A stretch of 64,000 nt of DNA, from NCBI GenBank assembly GCA_905182735.1, contig CAJJCT010000023.1, positions 59,497-123,496 on the forward strand. The letters run 5' to 3'. The DNA comes from Candidatus Marivariicella framensis (GTDB lineage Bacteria > Bacteroidota > Bacteroidia > Flavobacteriales > Flavobacteriaceae). Shown piece after piece: positions 1 to 8,369 of this stretch. Position 1 is the first letter of the stretch, and every line of letters starts with the position of its first letter. The translations under genes were made by a program, and so were the position numbers. The notes beneath the pieces are model-generated. The model was not told where the DNA came from and did not search any database. It was given only the letters and a program-made list of their open reading frames with translations.

Positions 1-702
1 GAAACTCCAGACCCTAACGTTGCAATTGGTTTAAACTGTGTTCCATATAAAGTAGAAATGGTTATTAGGGGATATTTAGCTGGACATTCTGCAAGAGAAT
101 ATTCAAAGGGTAAAAGGAAATTATGTGGAGTTAATCTTCCTGAAGGTTTAAAGGAAAATGATAAGCTTCCCAAACCAATTATAACTCCAGCAACAAAGGC
201 TGACAAGGACCATGATGAAGATATTTCAAGAGAAGAAATTATTAACAAGAACATAGTTTCTTTAGATGACTATCTTTTGATTGAAAAGTACACATACGAA
301 TTATTTCAAAGAGGCAGTGAATTAGCATCAAAACAAAATTTAATTTTAGTTGATACGAAGTATGAATTTGGAAAAACAAAAGATGGAAAAATTATTTTAA
401 TTGATGAAATTCATACTCCAGATTCTTCAAGATATTTTTACAAAAAAGGTTATGACCAAAGGCAATTAAAATCTGAACCACAGAAGCAACTTTCAAAAGA
501 GTTTGTGCGTAAATGGTTGATTTCAAATGATTTCCAAGGTTTAGATGGGCAAATAGTTCCTGAAATGAGTGATCAGTATGTAAATGAAGTTTCTGAAAGA
601 TATATTGAATTGTATGAAAAAATAATGGGAGAAAAATTTCGAAAAGCTGATACAAAAAATATTGATGAGCGTATTAGAAAAAACATTTCTAATTATTTAT
701 GA
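1..702 (+). CDS. purC: SAICAR synthase, 5' end cut by window
   Basis: Phosphoribosylaminoimidazole-succinocarboxamide synthase joins aspartate to CAIR in an ATP-dependent step of purine synthesis in the cytoplasm. The frame is open from base 1, so the first 70 or so residues lie outside the window and the ATG at 58 is internal. The visible part carries the family's [15 protein letters not shown] segment near its start, then LVDTKYEFG and [14 protein letters not shown], which hold the metal- and substrate-binding Asp and Glu residues. The long form, with an insertion before the C-terminal helices, is the type common in Bacteroidota. The 3' end overlaps the convergent miaA by 10 bases. Identity is secure; only the N-terminus is missing. 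Confidence 0.95.
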   Translation, partial: ETPDPNVAIGLNCVPYKVEMVIRGYLAGHSAREYSKGKRKLCGVNLPEGLKENDKLPKPIITPATKADKDHDEDISREEIINKNIVSLDDYLLIEKYTYELFQRGSELASKQNLILVDTKYEFGKTKDGKIILIDEIHTPDSSRYFYKKGYDQRQLKSEPQKQLSKEFVRKWLISNDFQGLDGQIVPEMSDQYVNEVSERYIELYEKIMGEKFRKADTKNIDERIRKNISNYL

Positions 703-1592
703 TAACCTATAATACTATTTATCGATTCATGAGGCTTCATCCACTTTGCTGATTTATATTTTTTAAACCATGTAAGTTGCCTTTTGGCGTATCTCCGGGA
801 ATTTTTTTTAATTTCCTCTATCACATTCTTTTTTTTACATTCCCCGTTCCAATAAGGTAACCATTCTTTATATCCAACTGTTTGAAGAGCTCTCAAATGT
901 TTCATTTTATTAAGATATTTAGCTTCAATTTCTAATCCATTTTCTATCATTTGATCAACTCTGAAATTAATTTTATTATAAAGCTTGTCTCTATCCTCAT
1001 TAATAACATAAATGTGTTCTTTAAAATTTCTTTTTTGATTAATTCTACCTAAAAAACTGGAATAAGGAGTTTTAGATTCAATAGATACAGATAAAGCTCT
1101 AATTATTCTTCTATGATTATTTAAATCAACCTTGTTGTAGTATTCAAAATCTATCTTTTTTAATAAGTTTTGAATATGAGTTAACCCTTTATTTATATAT
1201 ATATTATTAACTTCATCAAGAGTATGCTTTGATATGTTTGGTAGTGAGTCTAGTCCGAAAAGAATTGAATGTGCATATAAGCCAGAGCCTCCTACTAAAA
1301 TTAAATTTTTAGTTTTTTTAAATAGATTGTTTATGATATTTATTGCTTCTTTTTCATATTCTCCAGCAGATAAGTGATCTAACACACTTCTATCCTGAAT
1401 AAAATGATGATTGATTTTATTTAATTCATCTTTTGATGGAGGAGCAGTTCCAATTTTCAATTCTTTATAAAATTGTCTAGAATCACATGAAATAATTTCA
1501 GTTGAAAAATGCTTAGCAATTTCTATTGCAATTAAAGATTTACCTACAGCTGTTGGACCTCCAATGTAAATAAGATTTTTATCACACATCAT
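693..1592 (-). CDS. miaA: tRNA dimethylallyltransferase
   Basis: MiaA transfers a dimethylallyl group to N6 of A37 in tRNAs reading codons that begin with U, the first step towards ms2i6A. The 299-residue protein has the P-loop GPTAVGKS at residues 12-19, then [17 protein letters not shown] and the [13 protein letters not shown] region, which bind the tRNA base and substrate. [16 protein letters not shown] and [15 protein letters not shown] are further family signatures. Length is normal. The gene starts 11 bases inside the 3' end of the upstream potassium channel gene, so the two are probably cotranscribed. Two ATG codons are adjacent at the start and either could be used. Confidence 0.96.
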   Translation of the reverse strand: MMCDKNLIYIGGPTAVGKSLIAIEIAKHFSTEIISCDSRQFYKELKIGTAPPSKDELNKINHHFIQDRSVLDHLSAGEYEKEAINIINNLFKKTKNLILVGGSGLYAHSILFGLDSLPNISKHTLDEVNNIYINKGLTHIQNLLKKIDFEYYNKVDLNNHRRIIRALSVSIESKTPYSSFLGRINQKRNFKEHIYVINEDRDKLYNKINFRVDQMIENGLEIEAKYLNKMKHLRALQTVGYKEWLPYWNGECKKKNVIEEIKKNSRRYAKRQLTWFKKYKSAKWMKPHESINSIIGYHK

Positions 1593-2406
1593 TTAAGTTT
1601 TTACCACAGTGATAGCAAAAAATAGAGTCATCAGGATGGTCACTAGTCATACAATGTAAACATGCTTGAGTATTAAGGTCTATTTTTTTATTCTGATCAG
1701 TTAGTTCAACAGTTACAATTCCAGTTGGAACAGCAATTATTCCATATCCCATTATCATAATTACAGATGCAATAAATTGACCTATTGATGTCATTGGGGC
1801 AATATCTCCATAACCAACGGTTGTAAGAGTTACTATACACCAGTAAATACTCTTTGGAATACTTGTAAAGCCACTTTCATCGCTTTCAACCAGATACATT
1901 AATGTTCCAAAAATTATACAGATAACTAAAACACTAAAAATAAAAACTCCGATTTTTGCTCTACTTGATATTAATGCTTTCATTAATATATTTGACTCCC
2001 CGACATATCTAGTCATTTTTAATATTCTAAAAACTCTTAAAAGTCTTAGCGCTCTTAGTGCAACAAGAGATTGAGTTCCAACTAAAAAAAGTGATAAATA
2101 TTTTGGTAGTGTGGATAATAAATCAATAATACCATAAAAACTAAACACATACTTTATTGGTTTGTGAACAGCAATAAGTCTTATTATATACTCAATTGTG
2201 AAAATAGCTGTAATTACCCATTCAGAAATATTCAAAAAATAACTGTAGCGGTTATAAAAGCTATCAATACTTTCAAGAGCAACAAGAACAACACTTAGAA
2301 TGATGATAATTAATAAAACTAAATCAAATAGCTTTCCGGAAGGAGTATCTGCTTCATATATAACCTCGTGTAGTCTATGTCTCCAATTGTTAGATTTTTT
2401 TATCAT
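1582..2406 (-). CDS. Voltage-gated-type potassium channel with C-terminal zinc ribbon
   Basis: Six-transmembrane ion channel subunit of the Kv/KvAP type, in the inner membrane. Residues 26-46 and 62-80 form the first membrane segments. Residues 118-133 are an S4-like helix with Arg or Lys about every third position. The pore loop has the K+ selectivity filter TVGYGD at 196-201, and a last hydrophobic helix follows. After a short charged linker the C-terminus has two CxxC pairs (Cys249/252 and Cys264/267), a probable small zinc ribbon. The family is clear. Whether it opens with voltage, and what the ribbon does, cannot be read from sequence. Confidence 0.9.
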   Translation of the reverse strand: MIKKSNNWRHRLHEVIYEADTPSGKLFDLVLLIIIILSVVLVALESIDSFYNRYSYFLNISEWVITAIFTIEYIIRLIAVHKPIKYVFSFYGIIDLLSTLPKYLSLFLVGTQSLVALRALRLLRVFRILKMTRYVGESNILMKALISSRAKIGVFIFSVLVICIIFGTLMYLVESDESGFTSIPKSIYWCIVTLTTVGYGDIAPMTSIGQFIASVIMIMGYGIIAVPTGIVTVELTDQNKKIDLNTQACLHCMTSDHPDDSIFCYHCGKNLNDV

Positions 2407-2444
2407 TATTATAAAATTACAAAATAAACATTCACAGTTAAAAG

Positions 2445-3803
2445 TTACAATTGAATTATTTCTTTAAACTTTTTTAGCGTCATATAATTATATACTATTG
2501 AGAAAACATCTTGATTATGATCTATTTTAACAAGTCTATTTCTAATTCTATCCAAAGATTTGATTTGATTATTTAGTTCATAATATCCAAAACCTTTAAT
2601 TAAATAATTTTCAATTAAAACAAAACTTTTTTCATTAATACTTCTTCCTTTGTCAATCATTATAAATGTAGGAAAAGTAAATTTTAAATTCTTAAAAAGA
2701 TTTTTCATTCTTTTATTGTATGACTTTGAACCTTCTTTAGAACAACAAGCTCCTTTACATAATTTAATATCATATTGATTACATACACTCTTATTATTTG
2801 ACAAAGAGGTTAGGTTTTGGCATAGGTTATAATCATTTATCCATAGATTTAATTTATTCAATGCATTAATTTTATTATTGAAAACAAATAAATATTGTTG
2901 TTTGTTTTTTATTTGTTCAACTTTTAAATTATCATAACCATTTGTGTCCTTAATCAATCTAATACCTATGGGAAACAATTGATATTTATATATCAAATTT
3001 AATTTAGGTTGATTTTCTTTTATTTCTTGCTGTTCCTTTAGTAAAGCCAGTAATTCATTTCCAGTTTGATCATAACTAATTTTATCAATTTGATTTTGAA
3101 TTTTAATTGCTTTTGATCCTAAAGAAGTTAAATGTGTATTTACTCTTTTTTTTAAATTCTTGCTTTTTCCAATATAAATTATAGAATCTTTATCGTATAT
3201 GTAATAAACTCCTATCTCACTTGGTATTTGATCAATAATCTTTATGTATTTAGATTTAATATTTGGTTGGTGAAGTCCTTTAATATAGCTGTTTAAAATA
3301 ATCTTCTTTTTGTCCTTTTGAATTAACAACTCAAATAGTTTTACTGTAGCAAGAGCGTCTCCTTGAGCTCTGTGTCGATCGCTAATTGGTATTCCCAGGT
3401 TTCTTACTAATCTTCCTAGCTTATATGATTCTAATCCTGGAATCAGTTCTTTCGACAATTGAACAGTACACAATGATTTTCTTTTAAAATCATAACCCAA
3501 GCGTTTAAACTCTGTTCTTAGTATTCTGTAATCAAATTCTGCATTATGAGCAACTAGTATACAACCATCAGTAATTTCAATTATTCTCTTAGCTATTTCA
3601 AAGAATTTAGGTGAATTTTTTAGCATTTTATCTGTAATTCCAGTTAAACCTACTACAAAGGGTTGAATAGGTCTATCAGGTTTAACAAGTGAAATAAATT
3701 GATCAATGACTTGATTCTGATCAAATCTATATATTGCTATTTCCGTAATAGCCTCCTCGTTAAATTTACCACCAGTAGTTTCAATATCGACGATTGCGTA
3801 CAT
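2445..3803 (-). CDS. DEDDh exonuclease fused to UvrC-like GIY-YIG nuclease
   Basis: Two-nuclease fusion of 452 residues. Residues 1-165 are a DnaQ/DNA polymerase III epsilon-type 3'-5' exonuclease with all DEDDh residues present: Asp6 and Glu8 in DIETTGG, Asp91 in HNAEFDYR, and His144 and Asp149 in RHRAQGDA. Residues 193-270 are a GIY-YIG endonuclease (GVYYIYDK, then IIYIGKSKNLKKR) like the N-terminus of UvrC. Near residue 345 is a Cys motif, CNQYDIKLCKGACC, resembling the Cys cluster that follows this domain in UvrC. The pairing suggests a Cho-like nuclease working in excision repair beside UvrABC. It lies 2 bases from yggS on the same strand, probably one operon. Function is inferred from the domains. 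Confidence 0.9.
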   Translation of the reverse strand: MYAIVDIETTGGKFNEEAITEIAIYRFDQNQVIDQFISLVKPDRPIQPFVVGLTGITDKMLKNSPKFFEIAKRIIEITDGCILVAHNAEFDYRILRTEFKRLGYDFKRKSLCTVQLSKELIPGLESYKLGRLVRNLGIPISDRHRAQGDALATVKLFELLIQKDKKKIILNSYIKGLHQPNIKSKYIKIIDQIPSEIGVYYIYDKDSIIYIGKSKNLKKRVNTHLTSLGSKAIKIQNQIDKISYDQTGNELLALLKEQQEIKENQPKLNLIYKYQLFPIGIRLIKDTNGYDNLKVEQIKNKQQYLFVFNNKINALNKLNLWINDYNLCQNLTSLSNNKSVCNQYDIKLCKGACCSKEGSKSYNKRMKNLFKNLKFTFPTFIMIDKGRSINEKSFVLIENYLIKGFGYYELNNQIKSLDRIRNRLVKIDHNQDVFSIVYNYMTLKKFKEIIQL

Positions 3804-3805
3804 TT

Positions 3806-4453
3806 CTAATTTCTTTCCCCAAAAATTTTGCTTCCTACCCTAATCATTGTGGAACCGATAATAATTGCACTTTTATAATCTCCACTCATACCCATTGATA
3901 AAACATCAAACTTCTTATTGTTTAGTTTTAATACATCAAATTTTGATTTTAACGACTTAAACTCAGACTCAATCAATGAACTGTCATTTGTAAAAGTTGC
4001 CATACCCATCAAACCTTTAATCTGTATATTTTCTAATGATTGTAATTTTTTAAAGACTAAATCTAATTCGATAACATTAAATCCTTGCTTGGTCTCTTCT
4101 TTTGCAATATGAACCTGAAGTAAACAGTTGATTGTTCTATCATTTTTTTTGGCTTGTTTATTAATTTCAATGAGTAGCTTTAGACTATCTACTCCGTGAA
4201 TTAACGAAACAAATGGAGCCATATATTTAACTTTATTTCTTTGAACATGACCAATCATATGCCATTCGATATCTTTAGGTAATGTTTCCCATTTCAACAC
4301 CATTTCTTGGACTTTATTCTCTCCAAAAACTCTATGACCAGAATTATAAGCTTCCATTATTAATTTATTTGATTTTGTTTTAGATACAGCAACTAAAACA
4401 ACAGATTCTGGTATTCTTGATTTAATTAAACTTAAGTTTTCTTTAATTTTCAT
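3806..4453 (-). CDS. YggS family PLP homeostasis protein
   Basis: Pyridoxal 5'-phosphate-binding alanine-racemase-fold protein (PLPBP/YggS) that buffers PLP; no enzymatic reaction is firmly known for the family. The motif LVAVSKTK near residue 25 contains the PLP-binding lysine, and FGENKVQEM, WHMIGHVQRNK and the C-terminal LSMGMSGDYKSAI (phosphate-binding) are classic signatures. The frame opens with a TTG at 4471, but ATG at 4453 gives the usual N-terminus MKIKENLSLIKSRIP, so I chose it; the protein is then 215 residues. It follows the DUF1015 gene on the same strand, 18 bases downstream, and precedes the exonuclease fusion. Confidence 0.93.
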   Translation of the reverse strand: MKIKENLSLIKSRIPESVVLVAVSKTKSNKLIMEAYNSGHRVFGENKVQEMVLKWETLPKDIEWHMIGHVQRNKVKYMAPFVSLIHGVDSLKLLIEINKQAKKNDRTINCLLQVHIAKEETKQGFNVIELDLVFKKLQSLENIQIKGLMGMATFTNDSSLIESEFKSLKSKFDVLKLNNKKFDVLSMGMSGDYKSAIIIGSTMIRVGSKIFGERN

Positions 4454-4471
4454 ATGTAGGTTTGTAAACAA

Positions 4472-5500
4472 TTACACTAATTCAGATATGGTTAAACCTG
4501 TAAGCATCTTTGGCTCTAAAAATGTTGATTTTTGAGGAAAAATTTCTTGTTTATTTATTGAATCAATTATTTGATTGAAAGTTAGGGTTGGAAAATTAAA
4601 AACTATACCATTTGAATAATTATATTTTTTATTTCCTACTGTGTAATAACGTTTAATCTTATCACCAGATTTGATAATCCATTTTTCAAGGTTAATGATT
4701 GATAAATTTTTCAGATCAGATTTATTAAAGACGTAATATTCATTCTTATACATTGCCCAAAATAGTTGATTATCAGGCTTGAATGCAGTTTTTTTTAGAT
4801 TACAGATTGAATTAATAAGGTGTCTTGAAGGATCTATAACCTGCCATGTGAATTTATCAGATTTAACATCTTTAATATCAGTTAAAAAGGTTAATAGTTG
4901 ATGCTCTTTTTGATACTCTTTAGAGAATGACTTAAAAGATGAAGTTCTATGGTGTCCATCCACAATATAAAATTTAGAAAATTTATTTATTGAGTCATTT
5001 AACTCGAAATATCTAATTGAATAATTAATATTTTTATAATTAAAATCTATAATAGGTTTATTTAGAATTGATGATTTAATTAAACTATTAATTTCTTTTG
5101 AAAAACTTGTTCCAAACACAACAGGTTCAGCTTGAATTTTTACTATATCTAGATAGTTTTGTAATTTTTTCACTTTTTTCTTAAAAACTTTTTCATGTGG
5201 AATAACTAATTCTTTATTTAGTGTTTTAGAACTAACACCACATATTATACCTCTATAAAAGGAATTATTTGTTTGAATATCTAACAACAAGAATTTATTT
5301 AAATGACAATTATAATTTAAACATGCTAAGTTCCAACTGGATCGAATTTCAGAAAGATTATTTTTTTTTATAATATTAAAAAAATTTTCAGGTTTTAACT
5401 TACTTTGATTGTGACTATGAGAATCTATGTCTCTTGAATCAAATACCTGGTTTTCAGGAAATTTTGGTAATAATATATTGAGTTTATTTATTTTGAACAT
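4472..5500 (-). CDS. DUF1015 family protein
   Basis: Conserved bacterial protein of unknown biochemical function, about 342 residues. The hallmark YIVDGHHRTSSF segment lies just after mid-protein, and the C-terminus carries FLEPKMLTGL, matching the end of the family. An ATG at 5551 is in frame, but it overlaps the upstream oxidoreductase gene and adds 17 unmatched residues. The ATG at 5500 leaves 5 bases between the genes and gives MFKINKLNILLP, closer to the family start, so I used it. Family members are often near serine or amino-acid metabolism genes; here the partner is a Gfo/Idh/MocA oxidoreductase, so a role in small-molecule metabolism is likely but unproven. Confidence 0.85.
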   Translation of the reverse strand: MFKINKLNILLPKFPENQVFDSRDIDSHSHNQSKLKPENFFNIIKKNNLSEIRSSWNLACLNYNCHLNKFLLLDIQTNNSFYRGIICGVSSKTLNKELVIPHEKVFKKKVKKLQNYLDIVKIQAEPVVFGTSFSKEINSLIKSSILNKPIIDFNYKNINYSIRYFELNDSINKFSKFYIVDGHHRTSSFKSFSKEYQKEHQLLTFLTDIKDVKSDKFTWQVIDPSRHLINSICNLKKTAFKPDNQLFWAMYKNEYYVFNKSDLKNLSIINLEKWIIKSGDKIKRYYTVGNKKYNYSNGIVFNFPTLTFNQIIDSINKQEIFPQKSTFLEPKMLTGLTISELV

Positions 5501-5505
5501 TATGT

Positions 5506-6465
5506 TTAATATGAATCCATAATTTTTTGGGCAGTATTTAGTGCTAAACACCCATCATTTAAATCTACTATTGGCTTTTGTTTATTATTTATTGAGTTAG
5601 CAAAAGACTCTAATTCATTAAGAATAGCATTTGATTGTTCAATCTCTGGCTTTTCAAAATACAGTTGTCTTTTAACTCCTTCAGCATTTTCAAGAATCAT
5701 TGCCAAATCATCAGTTTTATATTGAGCATCCTTCATTTTAACAATTTCAGTCTGTTTCTTTAAAAAATCTATTGAGATATAAGCATCCTTTTGAAAAAAT
5801 CTACTTTTTCTCATATTTTTCATAGAAATTCTGCTTGCTGTTAAGTTAGCAAAACATCCATTTTCAAATTCAATTCTTGCATTTGCAATATCAGGTGTGT
5901 TACTAATAACTTTTACTCCTGAAGCATTGATTGATTTTATTGGAGATCTTACTAAACTTAGAATTATATCAATATCATGTATCATTAAATCTAATACTAC
6001 AGGAACATCAGTTCCTCTTGGATTAAACTCAGCAAGTCTGTGAGTTTCTATAAACATAGGTTTAGTAATATGCGATTTAGCAGCGATGAAAGCAGGATTA
6101 AACCTCTCAACATGTCCAACTTGTCCATACAAACCATTTAACTTAGAAAGATTAATTAGTTCTTTAGCTTCCTTTACAGATTTCGTAATTGGTTTTTCAA
6201 TAAATACATGACAATTATTTGACAAAGCTAATATTGCAATTTTATGATGAAATGGAGTAGGAGTGACTATATCTATAACATCACACTTAGATATTAAATT
6301 TTCAGCAGATTCAAAAAATTTATAATCAAAATTTTCAGAAACTTTTTTTGCATTAGACAAGTTTGAATCATAAAAACCAATAAGATTATATTGTTTTGAT
6401 TGACTTAAAAGTTTTAAATGAATTTTACCTAGATGACCTGCTCCAAAAACTCCAATGTTTAGCAT
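5506..6465 (-). CDS. Gfo/Idh/MocA family NAD(P)-dependent oxidoreductase
   Basis: Cytoplasmic oxidoreductase of 319 residues. The N-terminal Rossmann domain opens with IGVFGAGHLGKIHL (GxGxxG), and the motif VFIEKPITKSVKEA, whose EKP lysine is typically catalytic in this family, lies near residue 95. The C-terminal alpha/beta substrate domain includes DLMIHDIDIILSL, which holds the usual Asp/His pair. The family reduces or oxidises sugars and related polyols, and the substrate cannot be told from sequence. The gene is immediately upstream of DUF1015 (5-base gap), so the two are very likely cotranscribed. The ATG start at 6465 begins MLNIGVFGAG, the expected N-terminus. Confidence 0.9.
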   Translation of the reverse strand: MLNIGVFGAGHLGKIHLKLLSQSKQYNLIGFYDSNLSNAKKVSENFDYKFFESAENLISKCDVIDIVTPTPFHHKIAILALSNNCHVFIEKPITKSVKEAKELINLSKLNGLYGQVGHVERFNPAFIAAKSHITKPMFIETHRLAEFNPRGTDVPVVLDLMIHDIDIILSLVRSPIKSINASGVKVISNTPDIANARIEFENGCFANLTASRISMKNMRKSRFFQKDAYISIDFLKKQTEIVKMKDAQYKTDDLAMILENAEGVKRQLYFEKPEIEQSNAILNELESFANSINNKQKPIVDLNDGCLALNTAQKIMDSY

Positions 6466-6520
6466 TTTTATTTTTTTTTAAAAATACAACTCTTCTTGAA
6501 TTATTTCGCACTGTCTTAAT

Positions 6521-6528
6521 TACTTTTG
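6521..6528 (+). promoter_or_regulatory. -7 box of pcm promoter
   Basis: TACTTTTG matches the Bacteroidota -7 consensus TAnnTTTG and ends 6 bases before the pcm ATG at 6535. A TTG at 6496-6498 is a possible -33 element with a slightly long spacer (22 bases). Its position means transcription would begin within a base or two of the start codon. Confidence 0.5.
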
Positions 6529-6534
6529 TTAAGT

Positions 6535-7176
6535 ATGTTAGATAATAGTAAAAATCAAGGTTTAAGAAATCAATTAGTTGAATTACTTAAAACAAAAGGG
6601 ATTAAAGACTTAAACGTACTTAAAGCGATTAGTGATATTCCAAGGCAATGGTTTATGGAATCTGGTCTTGATGGTTTTGCATATGAAGATAAAGCTTATC
6701 CAATAGGTGAGGAGCAAACCATTTCTCAGCCATATACTGTTGCTTATCAAACAGAATTATTAAAGATTAAAAAAGGTGACAAGGTCTTAGAGATTGGAAC
6801 TGGTTCAGGTTATCAAACATGTGTCTTGATTGAATTAGGATGTAAAGTGTTCAGTGTTGAAAGACAAAGAGTGTTATTTAAAAAATCTAATTTATTATTT
6901 AGAAAACTAAAATGGAAGCCGAAAAAATTAGTCTTTGGAGACGGATATAAAGGTTTAAAAGAAAATGCACCATACGCAGGAATAATAGTAACTGCTGGTG
7001 CTTCCTCAGTCCCTCATGACCTTCTTGATCAATTATGCTTAGGTGGACACTTAGTAATACCAGTTGGAAAAGAAGAACAGATTATGACTAGATATACCCG
7101 TGTTTCTAAGAGTAAATTTAATAAAGAGACTTTTGGAAGTTTTAGGTTTGTTCCTCTTTTAAAAAACAAAAATTAA
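6535..7176 (+). CDS. pcm: Protein-L-isoaspartate O-methyltransferase
   Basis: SAM-dependent enzyme that methylates L-isoaspartyl residues in damaged proteins so that they can revert to aspartate. The SAM-binding motif I VLEIGTGSGYQTCVL is near residue 87, preceded by YPIGEEQTISQPYTVAYQTELL, the family signature around the active-site Ser. GGHLVIPVGK is the post-III motif. The frame opens with a TTG at 6526, but that codon lies inside the promoter -7 box, so I chose the ATG at 6535 (213 residues). The 3' end overlaps the convergent phosphatase-fold gene by 4 bases. Confidence 0.94.
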   Translation: MLDNSKNQGLRNQLVELLKTKGIKDLNVLKAISDIPRQWFMESGLDGFAYEDKAYPIGEEQTISQPYTVAYQTELLKIKKGDKVLEIGTGSGYQTCVLIELGCKVFSVERQRVLFKKSNLLFRKLKWKPKKLVFGDGYKGLKENAPYAGIIVTAGASSVPHDLLDQLCLGGHLVIPVGKEEQIMTRYTRVSKSKFNKETFGSFRFVPLLKNKN

Positions 7177-7781
7177 ATATTTATGTATAAATATTTAATA
7201 GAAGTTGCAATTTCTATATTAGTTTTATTGTAATAAAACATTTCTTCGTCTGAGCCATCGTAGAATTTAGGATCATCAAATGGCATTGAGATATTTTTTG
7301 ATGCCCCTGCCACAAAAGGACAATTTTTATCTGCACTAGAACAATTCATTATTGCAATAAAATCTGATTTTGGATTTAAATCGCAGTTAAACAATTTTGA
7401 GTAAACAGCAACTTTTTTCTTTGATTCTCCAAAATCAATTGAGTAGGTAGGATTTGGTTTTTTATTATTTTTTAAAACATTAAAACCCGTTTTACTTAAT
7501 GAAGTTAAAACACCATCATATACTTCAGTAATTTCAGTTCCACCAGAAAATGAAGAAATATTTTTATAATCATAATAATAAGCTAATGTTTCACTCCAAA
7601 TTTGAGAAAACTGACTTCTTCTTGAATTATGTGTACATATAAAATTCAATTGTACTGATATAGATTTATTCAAGTTAATTCTTACTTCCCGAATTAGAAG
7701 ATCTAATATTTTTAATCTAGAGGTAGAAATTTTTGAAGTATTTAATTTTAAAATAAAATTTAAAATCTTATTATTTATCAT
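7173..7781 (-). CDS. Low-molecular-weight phosphatase/arsenate-reductase-fold protein
   Basis: Protein of 202 residues with the phosphatase loop CX5R, seen as FICTHNSRRSQFSQ (Cys near residue 49). This is the nucleophile loop of low-molecular-weight tyrosine phosphatases and related arsenate reductases. A second conserved stretch, CPFVAGASKNISMPFDDP, resembles the general-acid region (PFDDP) of Bacteroidota proteins annotated as protein-tyrosine-phosphatase. Substrate is unknown; both dephosphorylation and arsenate reduction are possible, but there are no ars genes nearby to support the latter. It starts inside the stop of smpB (ATGA overlap) and so is probably translated with it. Confidence 0.8.
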   Translation of the reverse strand: MINNKILNFILKLNTSKISTSRLKILDLLIREVRINLNKSISVQLNFICTHNSRRSQFSQIWSETLAYYYDYKNISSFSGGTEITEVYDGVLTSLSKTGFNVLKNNKKPNPTYSIDFGESKKKVAVYSKLFNCDLNPKSDFIAIMNCSSADKNCPFVAGASKNISMPFDDPKFYDGSDEEMFYYNKTNIEIATSIKYLYINI

Positions 7782-8239
7782 TTTTTAAATGATTTTTTAA
7801 TTCTTTCAAGCTTTCTTTTATTATCTCTGTCTTTTATATTTTCTCGTTTATCATAAAGTTTTTTACCTCTTGCCAAAGCGATTCGAATTTTGGCAAAACC
7901 TTTTTCATTTATAAATAATTTTAAGGGAACTATTGTTAACCCCGAGTTCTTAACCTCTTTACTTAGTTTTTTTAATTCTTTTTTGTTTAATAATAATTTT
8001 CTGCTTTGTTTAGGTTTATGATTATGTGTTGTTCCATAATTATATTCCTCAATTGACATATTAATTACATAAAGCTCATTCTTGTCGTTAAACTCACAAA
8101 AACTGTCAGTAATTGTTGCTTTACTATTTCTAATTGACTTAATTTCAGTACCTGTTAAAACTATTCCAGCATTAAACTGATCAAGCAGTTCATACTCAAA
8201 TCGTGCTCTTTTATTTTGTATGTTAATATTCTTAATCAC
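7778..8239 (-). CDS. smpB: SsrA-binding protein SmpB
   Basis: SmpB binds tmRNA and carries it to stalled ribosomes in trans-translation. The protein has INIQNKRARFEYELLDQF, then AGIVLTGTEIKSIR, the strongest signature of the family, and ends with the basic tail KDRDNKRKLERIKKSFKK that reaches into the decoding channel. A TTG at 8260 is in frame, but the GTG at 8239 gives the N-terminus MIKNINIQNKRARFEYE, matching the family, and I prefer it (153 residues). That GTG sits exactly 4 bases after a -7 box, implying a leaderless mRNA. The tmRNA gene itself is not in this window. Confidence 0.93.
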   Translation of the reverse strand: MIKNINIQNKRARFEYELLDQFNAGIVLTGTEIKSIRNSKATITDSFCEFNDKNELYVINMSIEEYNYGTTHNHKPKQSRKLLLNKKELKKLSKEVKNSGLTIVPLKLFINEKGFAKIRIALARGKKLYDKRENIKDRDNKRKLERIKKSFKK

Positions 8240-8243
8240 TTTG

Positions 8244-8251
8244 CAAATATA
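8244..8251 (-). promoter_or_regulatory. -7 box of smpB promoter
   Basis: Read on the minus strand this is TATATTTG, a perfect TAnnTTTG box, followed by CAAA and then the GTG start codon. The 4-base gap equals the gap between the SRP RNA promoter and that RNA's 5' end, so the predicted first transcribed base is the G of the start codon. I see no clear -33 TTG at the usual distance. Confidence 0.55.
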
Positions 8252-8342
8252 CGATATCAATTTATAGATTTAAATGTTTATTGAATGTGAACAACTTCGT
8301 TTATATTTTTTTTAATGATTACAAACAACATTTAATAATCTT

Positions 8343-8350
8343 TAAATTTG
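8343..8350 (+). promoter_or_regulatory. -7 box of glyA promoter
   Basis: TAAATTTG fits the TAnnTTTG consensus and lies 19 bases before the glyA ATG, leaving room for a short leader. The 130-base stretch between smpB and glyA is otherwise very AT-rich and holds both divergent promoters. No clear -33 TTG was found. Confidence 0.45.
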
Positions 8351-8369
8351 TATTATTAAAAATATAAAC

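Noticed and set aside
7173..7781. Arsenate resistance gene arsC
   Set aside because: The CX5R loop fits, but there is no arsenite pump or ars regulator nearby. The neighbour is smpB. I keep the neutral phosphatase-fold call.
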